A stretch of DNA of 64,000 bases from Aliivibrio sifiae (lineage in GTDB: Bacteria > Pseudomonadota > Gammaproteobacteria > Enterobacterales > Vibrionaceae), in the NCBI RefSeq assembly GCF_002954715.1, contig NZ_MSCP01000002.1, positions 1,435,569 through 1,499,568 of the forward strand, read 5' to 3'. Every line of letters starts with the position of its first letter. Position 1 is the stretch's first letter. The position numbers and the translations under genes are program-made. Below, in pieces: positions 46,008-54,620 of this stretch. The notes below the pieces were generated by a model that worked only from the letters and a program-made list of their open reading frames with translations, did not search any database and was not told the origin of the DNA.

Positions 46008-46508
46008 TTACTCCCAAACAAGCTCTCCTCCATCTATTTCAAATTTTCTTTGTAAAGGGTCGCTACCATCATAAGACCAAATTTCAGCGGCAATACTTGA
46101 TTGACTCTCTGCGACAGAAAACTCAATCATTCCCTCACCATTACTAATAGAGGAATCAATCACTTTACTGTCGTAATCAACGATGAACCCTCCACCTTCT
46201 TTATCTTTAAACCCTGAATAAATCGTGAGATGAGTTCTCGCTGGTAATGAGCCGCTGAGATTAATTTTCAATGTTTGGCTTATTACTGGATTAAATGTAA
46301 ACCCTTCAGGAGCCACTAAATCCTGTGTTTTTACTGGTTCTGAATCATCTGATGCAATAGGGCTATCTGCTGCTGGAGGTGGATTACTTCCTGTCCCTCC
46401 ATCCGAAGATCCGCCGCCTCCACCAGAACTAGAAGACGATCCTCCCCCACTGTCACTACAAGCCATTAAGAACAGTGACGCCATAGTTACAATAATTACC
46501 TTTTTCAT
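46008..46508 (-). CDS. Small lipoprotein of unknown function
   Basis: 166 residues. The lipoprotein signal peptide has lipobox LMAC (Cys17), followed by a Ser/Gly/Pro-rich linker (about 19-50) and a compact beta-rich domain (about 65-166) with PEGFTFNPV, THLTIYSGF and IAAEIWSYDG. AAGAGGAC precedes the ATG. It lies 16 nt after the LruC-domain gene on the same strand and is probably its operon partner. In many bacteria LruC proteins are found with small lipoproteins; a shared extracellular role is inferred. Confidence 0.82.
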   Translation of the reverse strand: MKKVIIVTMASLFLMACSDSGGGSSSSSGGGGGSSDGGTGSNPPPAADSPIASDDSEPVKTQDLVAPEGFTFNPVISQTLKINLSGSLPARTHLTIYSGFKDKEGGGFIVDYDSKVIDSSISNGEGMIEFSVAESQSSIAAEIWSYDGSDPLQRKFEIDGGELVWE

Positions 46509-46523
46509 AATAACGTCCTCTTC

Positions 46524-48635
46524 TTAATAATATTTATTGGTTATTGCGTTATTGATGTCATACCAATCTGTATGTGTCTCACCACCAGAGAGTGTGTAGT
46601 CTGCAAAATCAGGATACGCCGTCGTTAAATCCACGTACTCTCTTGGCCATTGCCATTCATCGTAAATAAGTAACGCCCACGGCATATTATTTACTGTTTT
46701 GAAATATCGAGACGTACTCGGATCACTGGTATCTTGAGCAAGTTGATAAAATTCCGTATTAAATTGCTCAGTTGGGGCTTTGTCGGCTAAATGTATTTCA
46801 TAAGATCGACCAGGGGCTTGAGCAAAAACAGGACCATGATAATAACCAGGAGTAGCGAACAAGAATGGGTCATATGGCATTGCTGGCATATTTTCTGTTG
46901 CAACTGGTGTTGTTAAACTAAATTGAAGTTCAAACTCTAGTCCAATGTCTTCTCGGCAACCATGGTTAGTTCGGAAGAAATAACAGTCATAGCTTGATAC
47001 ATCAATAGCATCATTAATTAAGATGAAACTTGCTTCACTCATACCCGCTTCTTGTGGAGAACCACTTTGAAGCACTGAGTTGTAATATAAACGTGTTTTC
47101 GTTGTATCAATATCACTCGCAATAATATTTTCCAATCTAACAGCAAAGCCACTGTGATAACTTGCACCTACTGCTGCCAACTTACCGCTAATAATAATTT
47201 TTGCTACTTCTCCATTTTTCAATACTTCCGTAATTCGATATCTTAAAACTAAATCATTCATATCGTAATCAGCGGTTTCAGGCCAATTATCTTCATAAGC
47301 CAAGGTAACGTAACCCGTAGCTGATGGGAAATGACGCTGTGTCGTATTTGCATCAACAATCGTTATTTCATGATCCTCAACTTCGCCTGACGTCGAACCA
47401 CCAAAGTAAGCTAACCCACTCTGTTGACTAAAACGGAATCTTGACCAAGTACTACCAACCGTTGCTCCAAATGGCACACTGATAACAATATTATTACTAC
47501 CGGTTACTAATGCTTTATCAGTAATAACTTGCTCACCTTCATCAGAGAAATCACCATCATCATTCCAATCAAACCATGCAGATAGCACCCCTTCAGTTGA
47601 AGCGGTAACACTAATCACAGAATCTAATCCGGGTTCTAACGCAGTTACAAACCCAACGCCATCTTCATCATCACTGGTAATTGAATCATCTGAATCTGGA
47701 GACTGAGCCGCATAATAGTCACCATCAACACTGCTACCTAACCAAGTCGTATCATCAAGTGCATGACGGGCACCATTAGAAGCAAGAGTTGAACCATAAC
47801 TGTCTGGAGCATCACCAAAGTCAATGGTTGCTGGTTCATCAGTATCAATCAGTGGTGCATTAGCACAACGAGCCCCATCATTTTGACTAGAGAATGGGCC
47901 ATCCGCAAATTTAACCGCAGGAACCACTCCAGAATCAATAATGGCTTGAGTCGATAAATTCACACGATATACCTGACCATCTTGATTACGAGAAAGGTAA
48001 AGGTTGCCATCAACATCAAAATACATGGCACCAAATGTACCTGTTTCGCCAGTGTCCCCAATATAAGTTGCTACGCCAGTAGAAATGTTAAACTCATACA
48101 AACCACCGCTGCCATTATCTACACCATATAAATGATCATTGCTTGGATGGAAAGCAAAATCCGTTAAGCTCACAGACGCTGTCGACGTAATTAACTCTGC
48201 AGTAAGTGTGGCATTAACATTACTATCTAAAGGAGACAGATCTATTTTATAGAAACCAGTGCCACTTCTATAAACGTAATAGTGATGTTGATAAACATCC
48301 CCTACATAAAAGGTTTTATCAGAAGGAAGTCCACTGACATTCAAGGTTGTTGCTTGGAAATTTTGTCCTAAACGAACAATTGTATAATTGGTTGTGTCAT
48401 ACCCGTATATATATCGGTCAGTTTCATTAAAACCAACTCCATTTATATTTGAAGGTAATCCAGTATCATCTTGTAATAAACTGTTTGTCCCAGTAACTAA
48501 ATTAATACCATAAACTGAAACAGGTTTGCCTTGGAATAAATAAGCCTTACTTGGGCATGAGTCAAAAGCAACCGCAAAGACTTTTGGGCTGACTAATAAG
48601 AGTATGAATGTCATTATCTTAATAAATAGATACAT
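46524..48635 (-). CDS. Secreted LruC-domain protein with GEVED domain
   Basis: 703 residues. A signal peptide ends near VFA|VA. Residues 25-255 form beta-propeller-like repeats (NGVGFNETDRYIYGYD, DFAFHPSNDHLYGVD, MYFDVDGNLYLSRN). A GEVED-type domain follows (about 275-430, WFDWNDDGDFSDEGE and GEVEDHEITI), then an LruC/DUF4842 region (about 435-700) with YEDNWPETADYDMNDLVLRYRI and the conserved C-terminal tail. The acidic DWNDDGD and DYDMND motifs suggest calcium binding. It is exported by Sec and likely acts outside the cell. It diverges from sypA, and its leader has a sigma-54-like element, so co-regulation with syp is plausible. Confidence 0.85.
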   Translation of the reverse strand: MYLFIKIMTFILLLVSPKVFAVAFDSCPSKAYLFQGKPVSVYGINLVTGTNSLLQDDTGLPSNINGVGFNETDRYIYGYDTTNYTIVRLGQNFQATTLNVSGLPSDKTFYVGDVYQHHYYVYRSGTGFYKIDLSPLDSNVNATLTAELITSTASVSLTDFAFHPSNDHLYGVDNGSGGLYEFNISTGVATYIGDTGETGTFGAMYFDVDGNLYLSRNQDGQVYRVNLSTQAIIDSGVVPAVKFADGPFSSQNDGARCANAPLIDTDEPATIDFGDAPDSYGSTLASNGARHALDDTTWLGSSVDGDYYAAQSPDSDDSITSDDEDGVGFVTALEPGLDSVISVTASTEGVLSAWFDWNDDGDFSDEGEQVITDKALVTGSNNIVISVPFGATVGSTWSRFRFSQQSGLAYFGGSTSGEVEDHEITIVDANTTQRHFPSATGYVTLAYEDNWPETADYDMNDLVLRYRITEVLKNGEVAKIIISGKLAAVGASYHSGFAVRLENIIASDIDTTKTRLYYNSVLQSGSPQEAGMSEASFILINDAIDVSSYDCYFFRTNHGCREDIGLEFELQFSLTTPVATENMPAMPYDPFLFATPGYYHGPVFAQAPGRSYEIHLADKAPTEQFNTEFYQLAQDTSDPSTSRYFKTVNNMPWALLIYDEWQWPREYVDLTTAYPDFADYTLSGGETHTDWYDINNAITNKYY

Positions 48636-48676
48636 AGCTTGTCCCTTCTAGTTATGATGTTCTACTTACTGATCAT

Positions 48677-48693
48677 TCAAAAGACATGCCAAC
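48677..48693 (-). promoter_or_regulatory. Sigma-54-like element upstream of LruC gene
   Basis: Minus-strand TTGGCATGTCTTTTGAA keeps the -24 GG and the exact 10-base gap, but the -12 GC reads GA. It ends about 42 nt before the LruC ATG. The same GA deviation occurs in the sypM leader. Confidence 0.4.
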
Positions 48694-48905
48694 TTTAACC
48701 TACTGATTAATAATGAAATATTAAATTATAGTTTTATCATTACTATAATGAAAATCACTTTGCATCTCTATTCAAGCGTTTAAATCAAACTATATCGTGA
48801 CTTTATATTCGGGTTGAATTAGTCAAATAATATCCTTTCGTATTATCTTATTTCTCTGTGACTTCCTCCTTCTATATTCTTCTTTTTTCTTATTCTGCAA
48901 ACTGC

Positions 48906-48920
48906 ATTGCAAATTGAGAA
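48906..48920 (-). promoter_or_regulatory. SypG-type enhancer site upstream of sypA
   Basis: Minus-strand TTCTCAATTTGCAAT fits the SypG-binding enhancer pattern TTCTCAnnnTG recalled from V. fischeri. It lies about 72 nt upstream of the sypA -24 element. Confidence 0.65.
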
Positions 48921-48938
48921 CATCACTTTAAAAACACA

Positions 48939-48953
48939 TTCCCAATTTAAGAA
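48939..48953 (+). promoter_or_regulatory. Imperfect SypG-type enhancer site upstream of sypA
   Basis: TTCCCAATTTAAGAA differs from the enhancer core by one base in the first half and is nearly palindromic. It lies about 39 nt upstream of the sypA -24 element. Confidence 0.45.
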
Positions 48954-48991
48954 AACATAATAACGAATTGAAATATAAGTAATATATTTTT

Positions 48992-49007
48992 TGGCACACT
49001 TACTGCT
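48992..49007 (+). promoter_or_regulatory. Sigma-54 promoter of sypA operon
   Basis: TGGCACACTTACTGCT has the -24 GG and -12 GC separated by 10 bases. It lies 47 nt before the sypA ATG, as expected for the SypG-activated start of the sypA operon. Confidence 0.82.
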
Positions 49008-49054
49008 CTATTAAACCTATCAACACAACATGGATTTATTCTTAGGAGCTTATT

Positions 49055-49372
49055 ATGGAACTACATCAATTTGAATCTAACACAAATACTCTAGTCCTAT
49101 CCGTTCAAGGTGATATGGACGCCGTAGGTTGCCGAGATATTCAACCAACTATCGATCAAGTTATTGAGCAAGAGCACCGTCAGGTACATATCGATCTCGC
49201 TCAAGTCGCTTTTTTGGACTCTTCAGGTATTGGAGCAATTGTATACCTTTACAAACGACTCGTTGAAAAAGAGCGCACCATGCAAATCCAAAATGCACAT
49301 GGTCAACCATTAGAATTACTTAAATTACTTCGCATTGAAAATGCAATTCCAGTAAATAGCACAACACACTAA
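49055..49372 (+). CDS. sypA: SypA, STAS-domain biofilm regulator
   Basis: 105 residues, one STAS domain. The phospho-site motif LDSSGIGA is intact, with Ser56 at the same residue number recalled for V. fischeri SypA, where SypE controls its phosphorylation. Unphosphorylated SypA promotes Syp-dependent biofilm there. It is the first gene of the syp operon, behind a sigma-54 promoter and a strong AGGAG site. The similarity to the STAS protein at 29.3 kb shows two such switches in one window. Confidence 0.93.
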   Translation: MELHQFESNTNTLVLSVQGDMDAVGCRDIQPTIDQVIEQEHRQVHIDLAQVAFLDSSGIGAIVYLYKRLVEKERTMQIQNAHGQPLELLKLLRIENAIPVNSTTH

Positions 49373-49416
49373 TTATCTCGTTTTAATGGATAATCGTTCA
49401 CATGGAGAGCCAAATC

Positions 49417-50229
49417 ATGAACAAACAAAAATTGCTCATTCTAAGCTTAGGATTTCTTTCTATTTCAGGTTGTACCTCGTTTGCCGAACCTGGTGAAGGT
49501 GGAGAAGCAGAAAACTATCCTCAAGCGGCATTCTCTCCCGTGATGCCAGATCAACCTTTAGGCCCAGAGCATGGTTTACGTTTTGATTGGGAGCTTGCGG
49601 CTCGTCACCTTGATATTCTTATTTTAGAAAAAGCAGAGTGGTGTTTTCCTGCAACCGTTCATCAAGCAAAACAGAATGAAGCTCGTATTGCTCGAGAGCT
49701 AGAAGGTGGATTACAGCTAGATGCTGCTAATGATCTGATTATTCAACGAAACTTACTCAAACGATTAGAACGCCAATTAGATTACGTAAAAAGACAAGAA
49801 ACATGTCAACCACCTTCAGATTCAAATTCAGGAAATTCAGACATTGAGTTAGCACAAAAAATCTATGATCTCTTAAACCGAGACAACCAATTTGCTTTTA
49901 ACTCAGCTGAATTAAATCCTAAATACATTGTAAATCTATCTGAAGCATCTCAGTTACTTATTAAAAATCAGGATTTTAAATTACTCGTAACAGGCCACGC
50001 GGATGCTGTTGGAGAAGAAGATGGAAATCAAGAATTAGCACTTAAAAGAGCAAAACAAGTAAAACGTTATTTAAGTATATTCGGACTTGCTCAAAACCGT
50101 ATTCATGTTGATGCTGTGGGATCTAACGACCCTTATTTTGAAGGAACAGAGCCTCACGTAAGATTAACAAACCGCCGAGTTACGATTGAGTTATTAGAAC
50201 TTGATCAACCTTTACAACTTGAACAATAA
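49417..50229 (+). CDS. sypB: SypB, OmpA-domain lipoprotein
   Basis: About 270 residues from the ATG at 49417 (GGAG 8 nt upstream); the ATG at 49402 lies on the ribosome site. Lipobox ISGC near residue 19, a central helical region with cysteines, and an OmpA/MotB peptidoglycan-binding domain (about 155-262: VTGHADAVGEEDGN, RAKQVKRYL, NRRVTIELL). It probably tethers the export machinery to the cell wall. It is the second gene of syp, matching the known order. Confidence 0.92.
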   Translation: MNKQKLLILSLGFLSISGCTSFAEPGEGGEAENYPQAAFSPVMPDQPLGPEHGLRFDWELAARHLDILILEKAEWCFPATVHQAKQNEARIARELEGGLQLDAANDLIIQRNLLKRLERQLDYVKRQETCQPPSDSNSGNSDIELAQKIYDLLNRDNQFAFNSAELNPKYIVNLSEASQLLIKNQDFKLLVTGHADAVGEEDGNQELALKRAKQVKRYLSIFGLAQNRIHVDAVGSNDPYFEGTEPHVRLTNRRVTIELLELDQPLQLEQ

Positions 50230-50243
50230 CAGAGGACAAGATC

Positions 50244-52355
50244 ATGCGTATTTTTCATATTTTACTCATCACCATTTTGTTCTCTTCTATCTCAATGGTG
50301 CATTCAAAAGATAAAAACAATACTGTGCGTGTAGGTGACGTTATTACTATCATGTTACCCGGTGAGGATTCTTTAAATAAAGACTTCCAAGTCGATAAAC
50401 AAGGACGAGTAATACTGCCTGAAGTCGGGCCTTTATTTGTCGCAGGAAAAACAGAAGCTCAAATGGTATCGAGTGTTACTTTAAGCTTAAAAACCATATT
50501 ACAAGATTTACGAAATCTTCAAGTATTTATAAGTAAACGCCAATTAATCGTAAATATTCAAGGTTATGTAAAACAACCAGGAGAATATACGCTGTCCGAT
50601 GGTGATTCTGTACAACTAGCACTTTATGCGGCTGGCGGCTTACGCTCAGGGGCTCAATTAAACCGTTTGCAACTTCGTCGTTCAGACAAAGTGACAACCT
50701 TTAATTACAAAGCGTTTTTAGACTCTGGTGATCAGTCTTTACTTCCCGAACTTCAATCACTAGATACGTTATTTATCCCAGCCTCCCCGATGGTAGGTAA
50801 TATCGAACAAGAGTTTGATCCATCAAAATTATCCCAAGCCGGCGATGCAACTGATGGTAAAAAAGCGATTAAAGTCTTTGGTGAGGTTAATGCACCGGGT
50901 ACCTTCTCTTATAAATCAGGAACAAACCTTGTCGATGTGTTAATGCGTGCTGGTGGAGTTACTCGTTACGCAGGTGTCGAACAAATTCGAGTTATCTCAA
51001 AAAACCAACCCGCCCTATTTAATCTAAAACGTTATTTAGATACCGGTGATGACAGTTTATTACCGCCACTTGAAGTTGGATCAACCATCTTTGTTCCAAA
51101 ACAAGAAGAAGAAATCAAATCGGGCTCAAACATGGTCTATGTCATGGGTGAAGTAGCAAAACCGGGTGCGTTTGAAGGTAAAAAAGGCGCTACCTTTATG
51201 GATATCTTAGCGAACTCAGGTGGCCCAACACGATTTGCAGAATCTCGCCAAATACGAATTATTAAAGCCAATGGTGCGGTGATTAACTTTGATTTATCTG
51301 GTTATACAGAAGGTACGAACTACCAACGTCCCCCACCAATTTCAGCAGGCGACGCGATTTTTGTCCCTGAAAAAACAGACATGAATGAAAAATCATGGTT
51401 AAAAATAGCACCAAGTCGTGCCGTCCGAGTATTAGGTGAAGTACAACACCCCGGCCGTATTGAATGGTCAGATGAAATGTCATTTTTAGATTTATTAGCA
51501 CACGTAGGTGGGCCAACACTTCGAGGTGATACCACTCGAATCGAAATAGTAACCCCTGACAGTGAAGGTAATAATCAAGTTTATACTTTTAATTTAGATT
51601 CATTTATTACTAAAGGAAAACCAGACTCAGCCCTGCCAACCATTCGAGCAGGGGCAACCATTCGAGTGCACGATTTACCTCAAGATCCATCGGATAACAA
51701 AGCTCAATGGGTTCGTCAAAGTTCAGACAGCTCTATCTATGTATTTGGTCAAGTAAACGCTGCTGGTCGTTACCGTTTTACCAATGAAATGCACTTTTTA
51801 GACATTCTTTCAGCGGCTGATGGACCAACATTAGATGCAGACATCCATAATATCCGAATAACTCATCGTGATAAGAGCTATTCAAAAGTAAGTAAATTAA
51901 ACCTAGCATTGTATTTTGAAACGGGTGATGAATCACTACTTCCAATAGTAAAAACAGGTGACACAATTTACGTCCCTGAGAAGAATCGAATTTGGGTTGA
52001 TGAGAGTAAAGAAACCACGATTCGTGTACTTGGTGCCATCAATAAACCCGGCCGTTACCGTTTTAATGATTCAATGACACTATTAGATTTACTGGCAGAA
52101 GCGGGAGGTCCAAGTAATGTCGCTTATCTTGAAAAAATCAGTGTCGTAAACCACTCATTAGGCAAAGGGCAAGCAAGAACTTTTGACCTTGTAGAGTTCA
52201 GCCGTACTGCAGATTTCAGAAGCCTACCAGTACTAAGAGCGGGTGATACTATCTACATTCCCAATAAAGATGAAAGCGTCATGGAACAAGTTCGTGTCGT
52301 AATGAAAGATGTATTCCAAATCGTTGCAACCATTGCTTTAATAGGAGCCTTGTAA
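50244..52355 (+). CDS. sypC: SypC, outer-membrane polysaccharide export protein
   Basis: 703 residues. A signal peptide ends near VHS|KD, with no lipobox. A Poly_export domain (about 28-105) is followed by six SLBB-type repeats starting near 105, 210, 300, 395, 500 and 593, each with a G-V-PG-Y or similar opening and an LLA-AGG close. A hydrophobic C-terminal helix (VFQIVATIALIGAL) may span the outer membrane as in Wza. Six repeats is more than typical Wza proteins. Its last base overlaps the sypD start (TAATG). Confidence 0.92.
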   Translation: MRIFHILLITILFSSISMVHSKDKNNTVRVGDVITIMLPGEDSLNKDFQVDKQGRVILPEVGPLFVAGKTEAQMVSSVTLSLKTILQDLRNLQVFISKRQLIVNIQGYVKQPGEYTLSDGDSVQLALYAAGGLRSGAQLNRLQLRRSDKVTTFNYKAFLDSGDQSLLPELQSLDTLFIPASPMVGNIEQEFDPSKLSQAGDATDGKKAIKVFGEVNAPGTFSYKSGTNLVDVLMRAGGVTRYAGVEQIRVISKNQPALFNLKRYLDTGDDSLLPPLEVGSTIFVPKQEEEIKSGSNMVYVMGEVAKPGAFEGKKGATFMDILANSGGPTRFAESRQIRIIKANGAVINFDLSGYTEGTNYQRPPPISAGDAIFVPEKTDMNEKSWLKIAPSRAVRVLGEVQHPGRIEWSDEMSFLDLLAHVGGPTLRGDTTRIEIVTPDSEGNNQVYTFNLDSFITKGKPDSALPTIRAGATIRVHDLPQDPSDNKAQWVRQSSDSSIYVFGQVNAAGRYRFTNEMHFLDILSAADGPTLDADIHNIRITHRDKSYSKVSKLNLALYFETGDESLLPIVKTGDTIYVPEKNRIWVDESKETTIRVLGAINKPGRYRFNDSMTLLDLLAEAGGPSNVAYLEKISVVNHSLGKGQARTFDLVEFSRTADFRSLPVLRAGDTIYIPNKDESVMEQVRVVMKDVFQIVATIALIGAL

Positions 52356-53062
52356 TGAAAATACCACCATGCAATATGGAAATTGAGCAAGTATTCTTGC
52401 AACTAGAGCAACAGGAGTGTCGCTCACTGTGTATTACCTCAACCAATTCAGGAGAAGGCGTTACTTCATTGGCTCAAGCGTTAACTGAACGACATTTATT
52501 AGCAGGTTATCGCACTCTATTGGTGGATCTTAATTTACAAAACCCGAGTTTAACCGCGTTGTCTTTTATTACAGAACCACAAGAAGAAAAAGATACGAGA
52601 CCGCATTACCTTGCTCTTACTCTTCAAGATAATGTTGTGTTATCTGGGCTTCCTATTCCAACAGATAAAGCCGATATGATGGAGCTTCGTCAACCAAAAA
52701 ATATGAAAAATCATATCACTCAATGGTTAACAGAGTTTGATAAAGTAATTATAGATTCATCTGCATTATCTCAACTTCAGGTTGATAGCATTCCTGCACA
52801 GACAGTTGCAGCATCATGTGATGGCACCATTATGGTTATACTGTCGGGTCAAACTCTACAAACTGAATTTAAAGCCGCTGTCGAATCATTAGAGAATAAT
52901 AAAGCAAATATCATCGGCCATGTCTTCAATGATAAATATCACCCTAGTTTAAAAAATGAATTATGCCGCGAAATTGAACGCTTACGCTTTTTACCTAATC
53001 GTTTATCTACTAAATTAATTTCAATGATTAACAATAATCGATTCTTATCAACAGTGGTGTAA
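52355..53062 (+). CDS. sypD: SypD, tyrosine-kinase-like ATPase with altered Walker A
   Basis: 235 residues resembling the cytoplasmic kinase half of Wzc-type co-polymerases, with no membrane part. The Walker A position reads TNSGEGVTS, so Val replaces the catalytic Lys, and Walker A-prime reads LLVDLNLQNP with Asn instead of the second Asp. There is no C-terminal tyrosine cluster. It may therefore be an inactive regulator of chain length rather than a kinase. It is coupled to sypC upstream and sypE downstream (TAATG at both ends). Confidence 0.85.
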   Translation: MKIPPCNMEIEQVFLQLEQQECRSLCITSTNSGEGVTSLAQALTERHLLAGYRTLLVDLNLQNPSLTALSFITEPQEEKDTRPHYLALTLQDNVVLSGLPIPTDKADMMELRQPKNMKNHITQWLTEFDKVIIDSSALSQLQVDSIPAQTVAASCDGTIMVILSGQTLQTEFKAAVESLENNKANIIGHVFNDKYHPSLKNELCREIERLRFLPNRLSTKLISMINNNRFLSTVV

Positions 53063-54588
53063 TGATGACTAATTCCATTCTACTTTTTGAAGACACTCAA
53101 GCAGTATCATTAGATTCTGTTAGAGTGCTACGCCAATCACTGTCTAAAATTCTTGATAGTCTGGATACCCAACAAACATTCAAACATCAATGTTTACTTT
53201 GTTTTTCAGAATGGAGTACTAATCTCGTACTTCACCCTAAGCAACCTAGCGACGTAATTGCCATTGCATTAAGAAAAACCACACAGCATTGGCAACTCGA
53301 CGTTTATGATACTGGCGAACCATGGGATCCAACAACTCAACACACAAATGAAAACCTCAGTAATTTCAGTTTAAAATGTGGAGGTCGTGGTATTGATATT
53401 ATTCAAGATCAAACCGATGAGATGATTTATAGCTCAAGCGATAAAAATAATATGCTAACCATGAAATGGGAGCGTGCCGCTTTTCAAAAAAAACACCATA
53501 TTTTAATTGTTGAAGATGATGCGATATTTAGAATGCTCTACCAAGCTTATCTTGAGAAAGAATTTACAATTACCACGAAAAATAACGGTGAAGAAGCGCT
53601 TGAATTTTTAAACCATGAAACGGTTGATTTGATCATTTCAGATATTCAAATGCCAAAAATGAGTGGATTAGAATTAAGAGCACAACTTGAAAAAAAGGAT
53701 ACCTTTGTTACGCCTTTTATTTTTTTATCACGCTTACAAGATGCGCATACCTTACAAAATGCAAATCAACTTGGTATTGATGATTATTTAGAGAAATCCA
53801 TTCAAAAAGAACAATTACTGCACTCTATAAATCGTGTGTTAGCTCGCTTTGAACAAGTATATAAATCTCTTTCTCAACGAGTAAATCAAAAAATAACTCA
53901 TAGTCTTTTGCCAAACACAGAACTTGATTCAACGCATTGGAGCATTGCAACTCAACAACGAAATACAGGACATGGCGGGGGCGATTTCTTACTTTCCCGA
54001 ACAGAAGATGACATATCACTGTTATTACTGGCCGATGTCATGGGTCATGATGAAAGTGCGAAGTTCTTTGCTTACGCTTATGCAGGCTATGTTCGTGGAT
54101 TAATGCAGAATGCAGACATTACCCAACCAGCCCAATTGTTATCCCAGCTCTCAAATAACGCATTTAAAGACCACTTGTTGTCACAAACCATGTTAACAAG
54201 TTGTTGTTTAAGCTTTATTTCTAATGATACGATAAAAATAAGTAGTGCAGGACACCCAGCCCCTCTGCATATTTCACCTAGCGGGTTAAGCAGTATCGAT
54301 ATTCAAGGAACATTACCAGGCCTTTTGCCAATCACTGAATATCAAGAACAGACCCTCACGCTAAAACAAGGTGAACGTTTAGCGCTGTTTACGGACGGGC
54401 TATTTGAGTCTGGCAATACAGTTTCAGAAAGAGAAACCTTAGAACGCACTATAAAAACAACCTTACTAGCCACTGTAGAAAAACCTATAGAAGAAGCTCT
54501 CGAACAAGTAATGCAATGTTTCGACAAATTGGCAGGTACACCACCAAATGACGATGCATTATTACTTTTAATCGAAAGAAATAATTAA
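53062..54588 (+). CDS. sypE: SypE, dual kinase/phosphatase response regulator of SypA
   Basis: 508 residues in three domains. An RsbW-like HATPase (about 20-137) has an N-box region EWSTNLVLHP, VYDTGEPWDP and CGGRGIDII. A central receiver (about 146-265) has IVEDDA and Asp194 in ISDIQMPKMSG. A PP2C phosphatase (about 300-508) has GGGDFLL, ADVMGHDES, SAGHPAPL, FTDGLFES and NDDALLL. In V. fischeri SypE both phosphorylates and dephosphorylates SypA, with receiver state deciding. The domain order and motifs all match. The start is either ATG of the ATGATG at 53062. Confidence 0.93.
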   Translation: MMTNSILLFEDTQAVSLDSVRVLRQSLSKILDSLDTQQTFKHQCLLCFSEWSTNLVLHPKQPSDVIAIALRKTTQHWQLDVYDTGEPWDPTTQHTNENLSNFSLKCGGRGIDIIQDQTDEMIYSSSDKNNMLTMKWERAAFQKKHHILIVEDDAIFRMLYQAYLEKEFTITTKNNGEEALEFLNHETVDLIISDIQMPKMSGLELRAQLEKKDTFVTPFIFLSRLQDAHTLQNANQLGIDDYLEKSIQKEQLLHSINRVLARFEQVYKSLSQRVNQKITHSLLPNTELDSTHWSIATQQRNTGHGGGDFLLSRTEDDISLLLLADVMGHDESAKFFAYAYAGYVRGLMQNADITQPAQLLSQLSNNAFKDHLLSQTMLTSCCLSFISNDTIKISSAGHPAPLHISPSGLSSIDIQGTLPGLLPITEYQEQTLTLKQGERLALFTDGLFESGNTVSERETLERTIKTTLLATVEKPIEEALEQVMQCFDKLAGTPPNDDALLLLIERNN

Positions 54589-54620
54589 TGAAATAACAGG
54601 TAAGCGATGAGAGGTTCATT

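Larger units (their letters stand above)
48636..49054. promoter_or_regulatory. LruC-sypA divergent control region
   Basis: This 419-nt gene-free stretch separates the LruC gene from sypA. Besides the enhancer and sigma-54 elements listed separately it is very AT-rich and holds no convincing ORF or RNA. It is the longest non-coding region of the window. Confidence 0.7.

Noticed and set aside
48825-48840. AATATCCTTTCG before sypA as another TCCTATGCT element
   Set aside because: The TA after TCC is replaced by TT, and sypA already has a good sigma-54 promoter.
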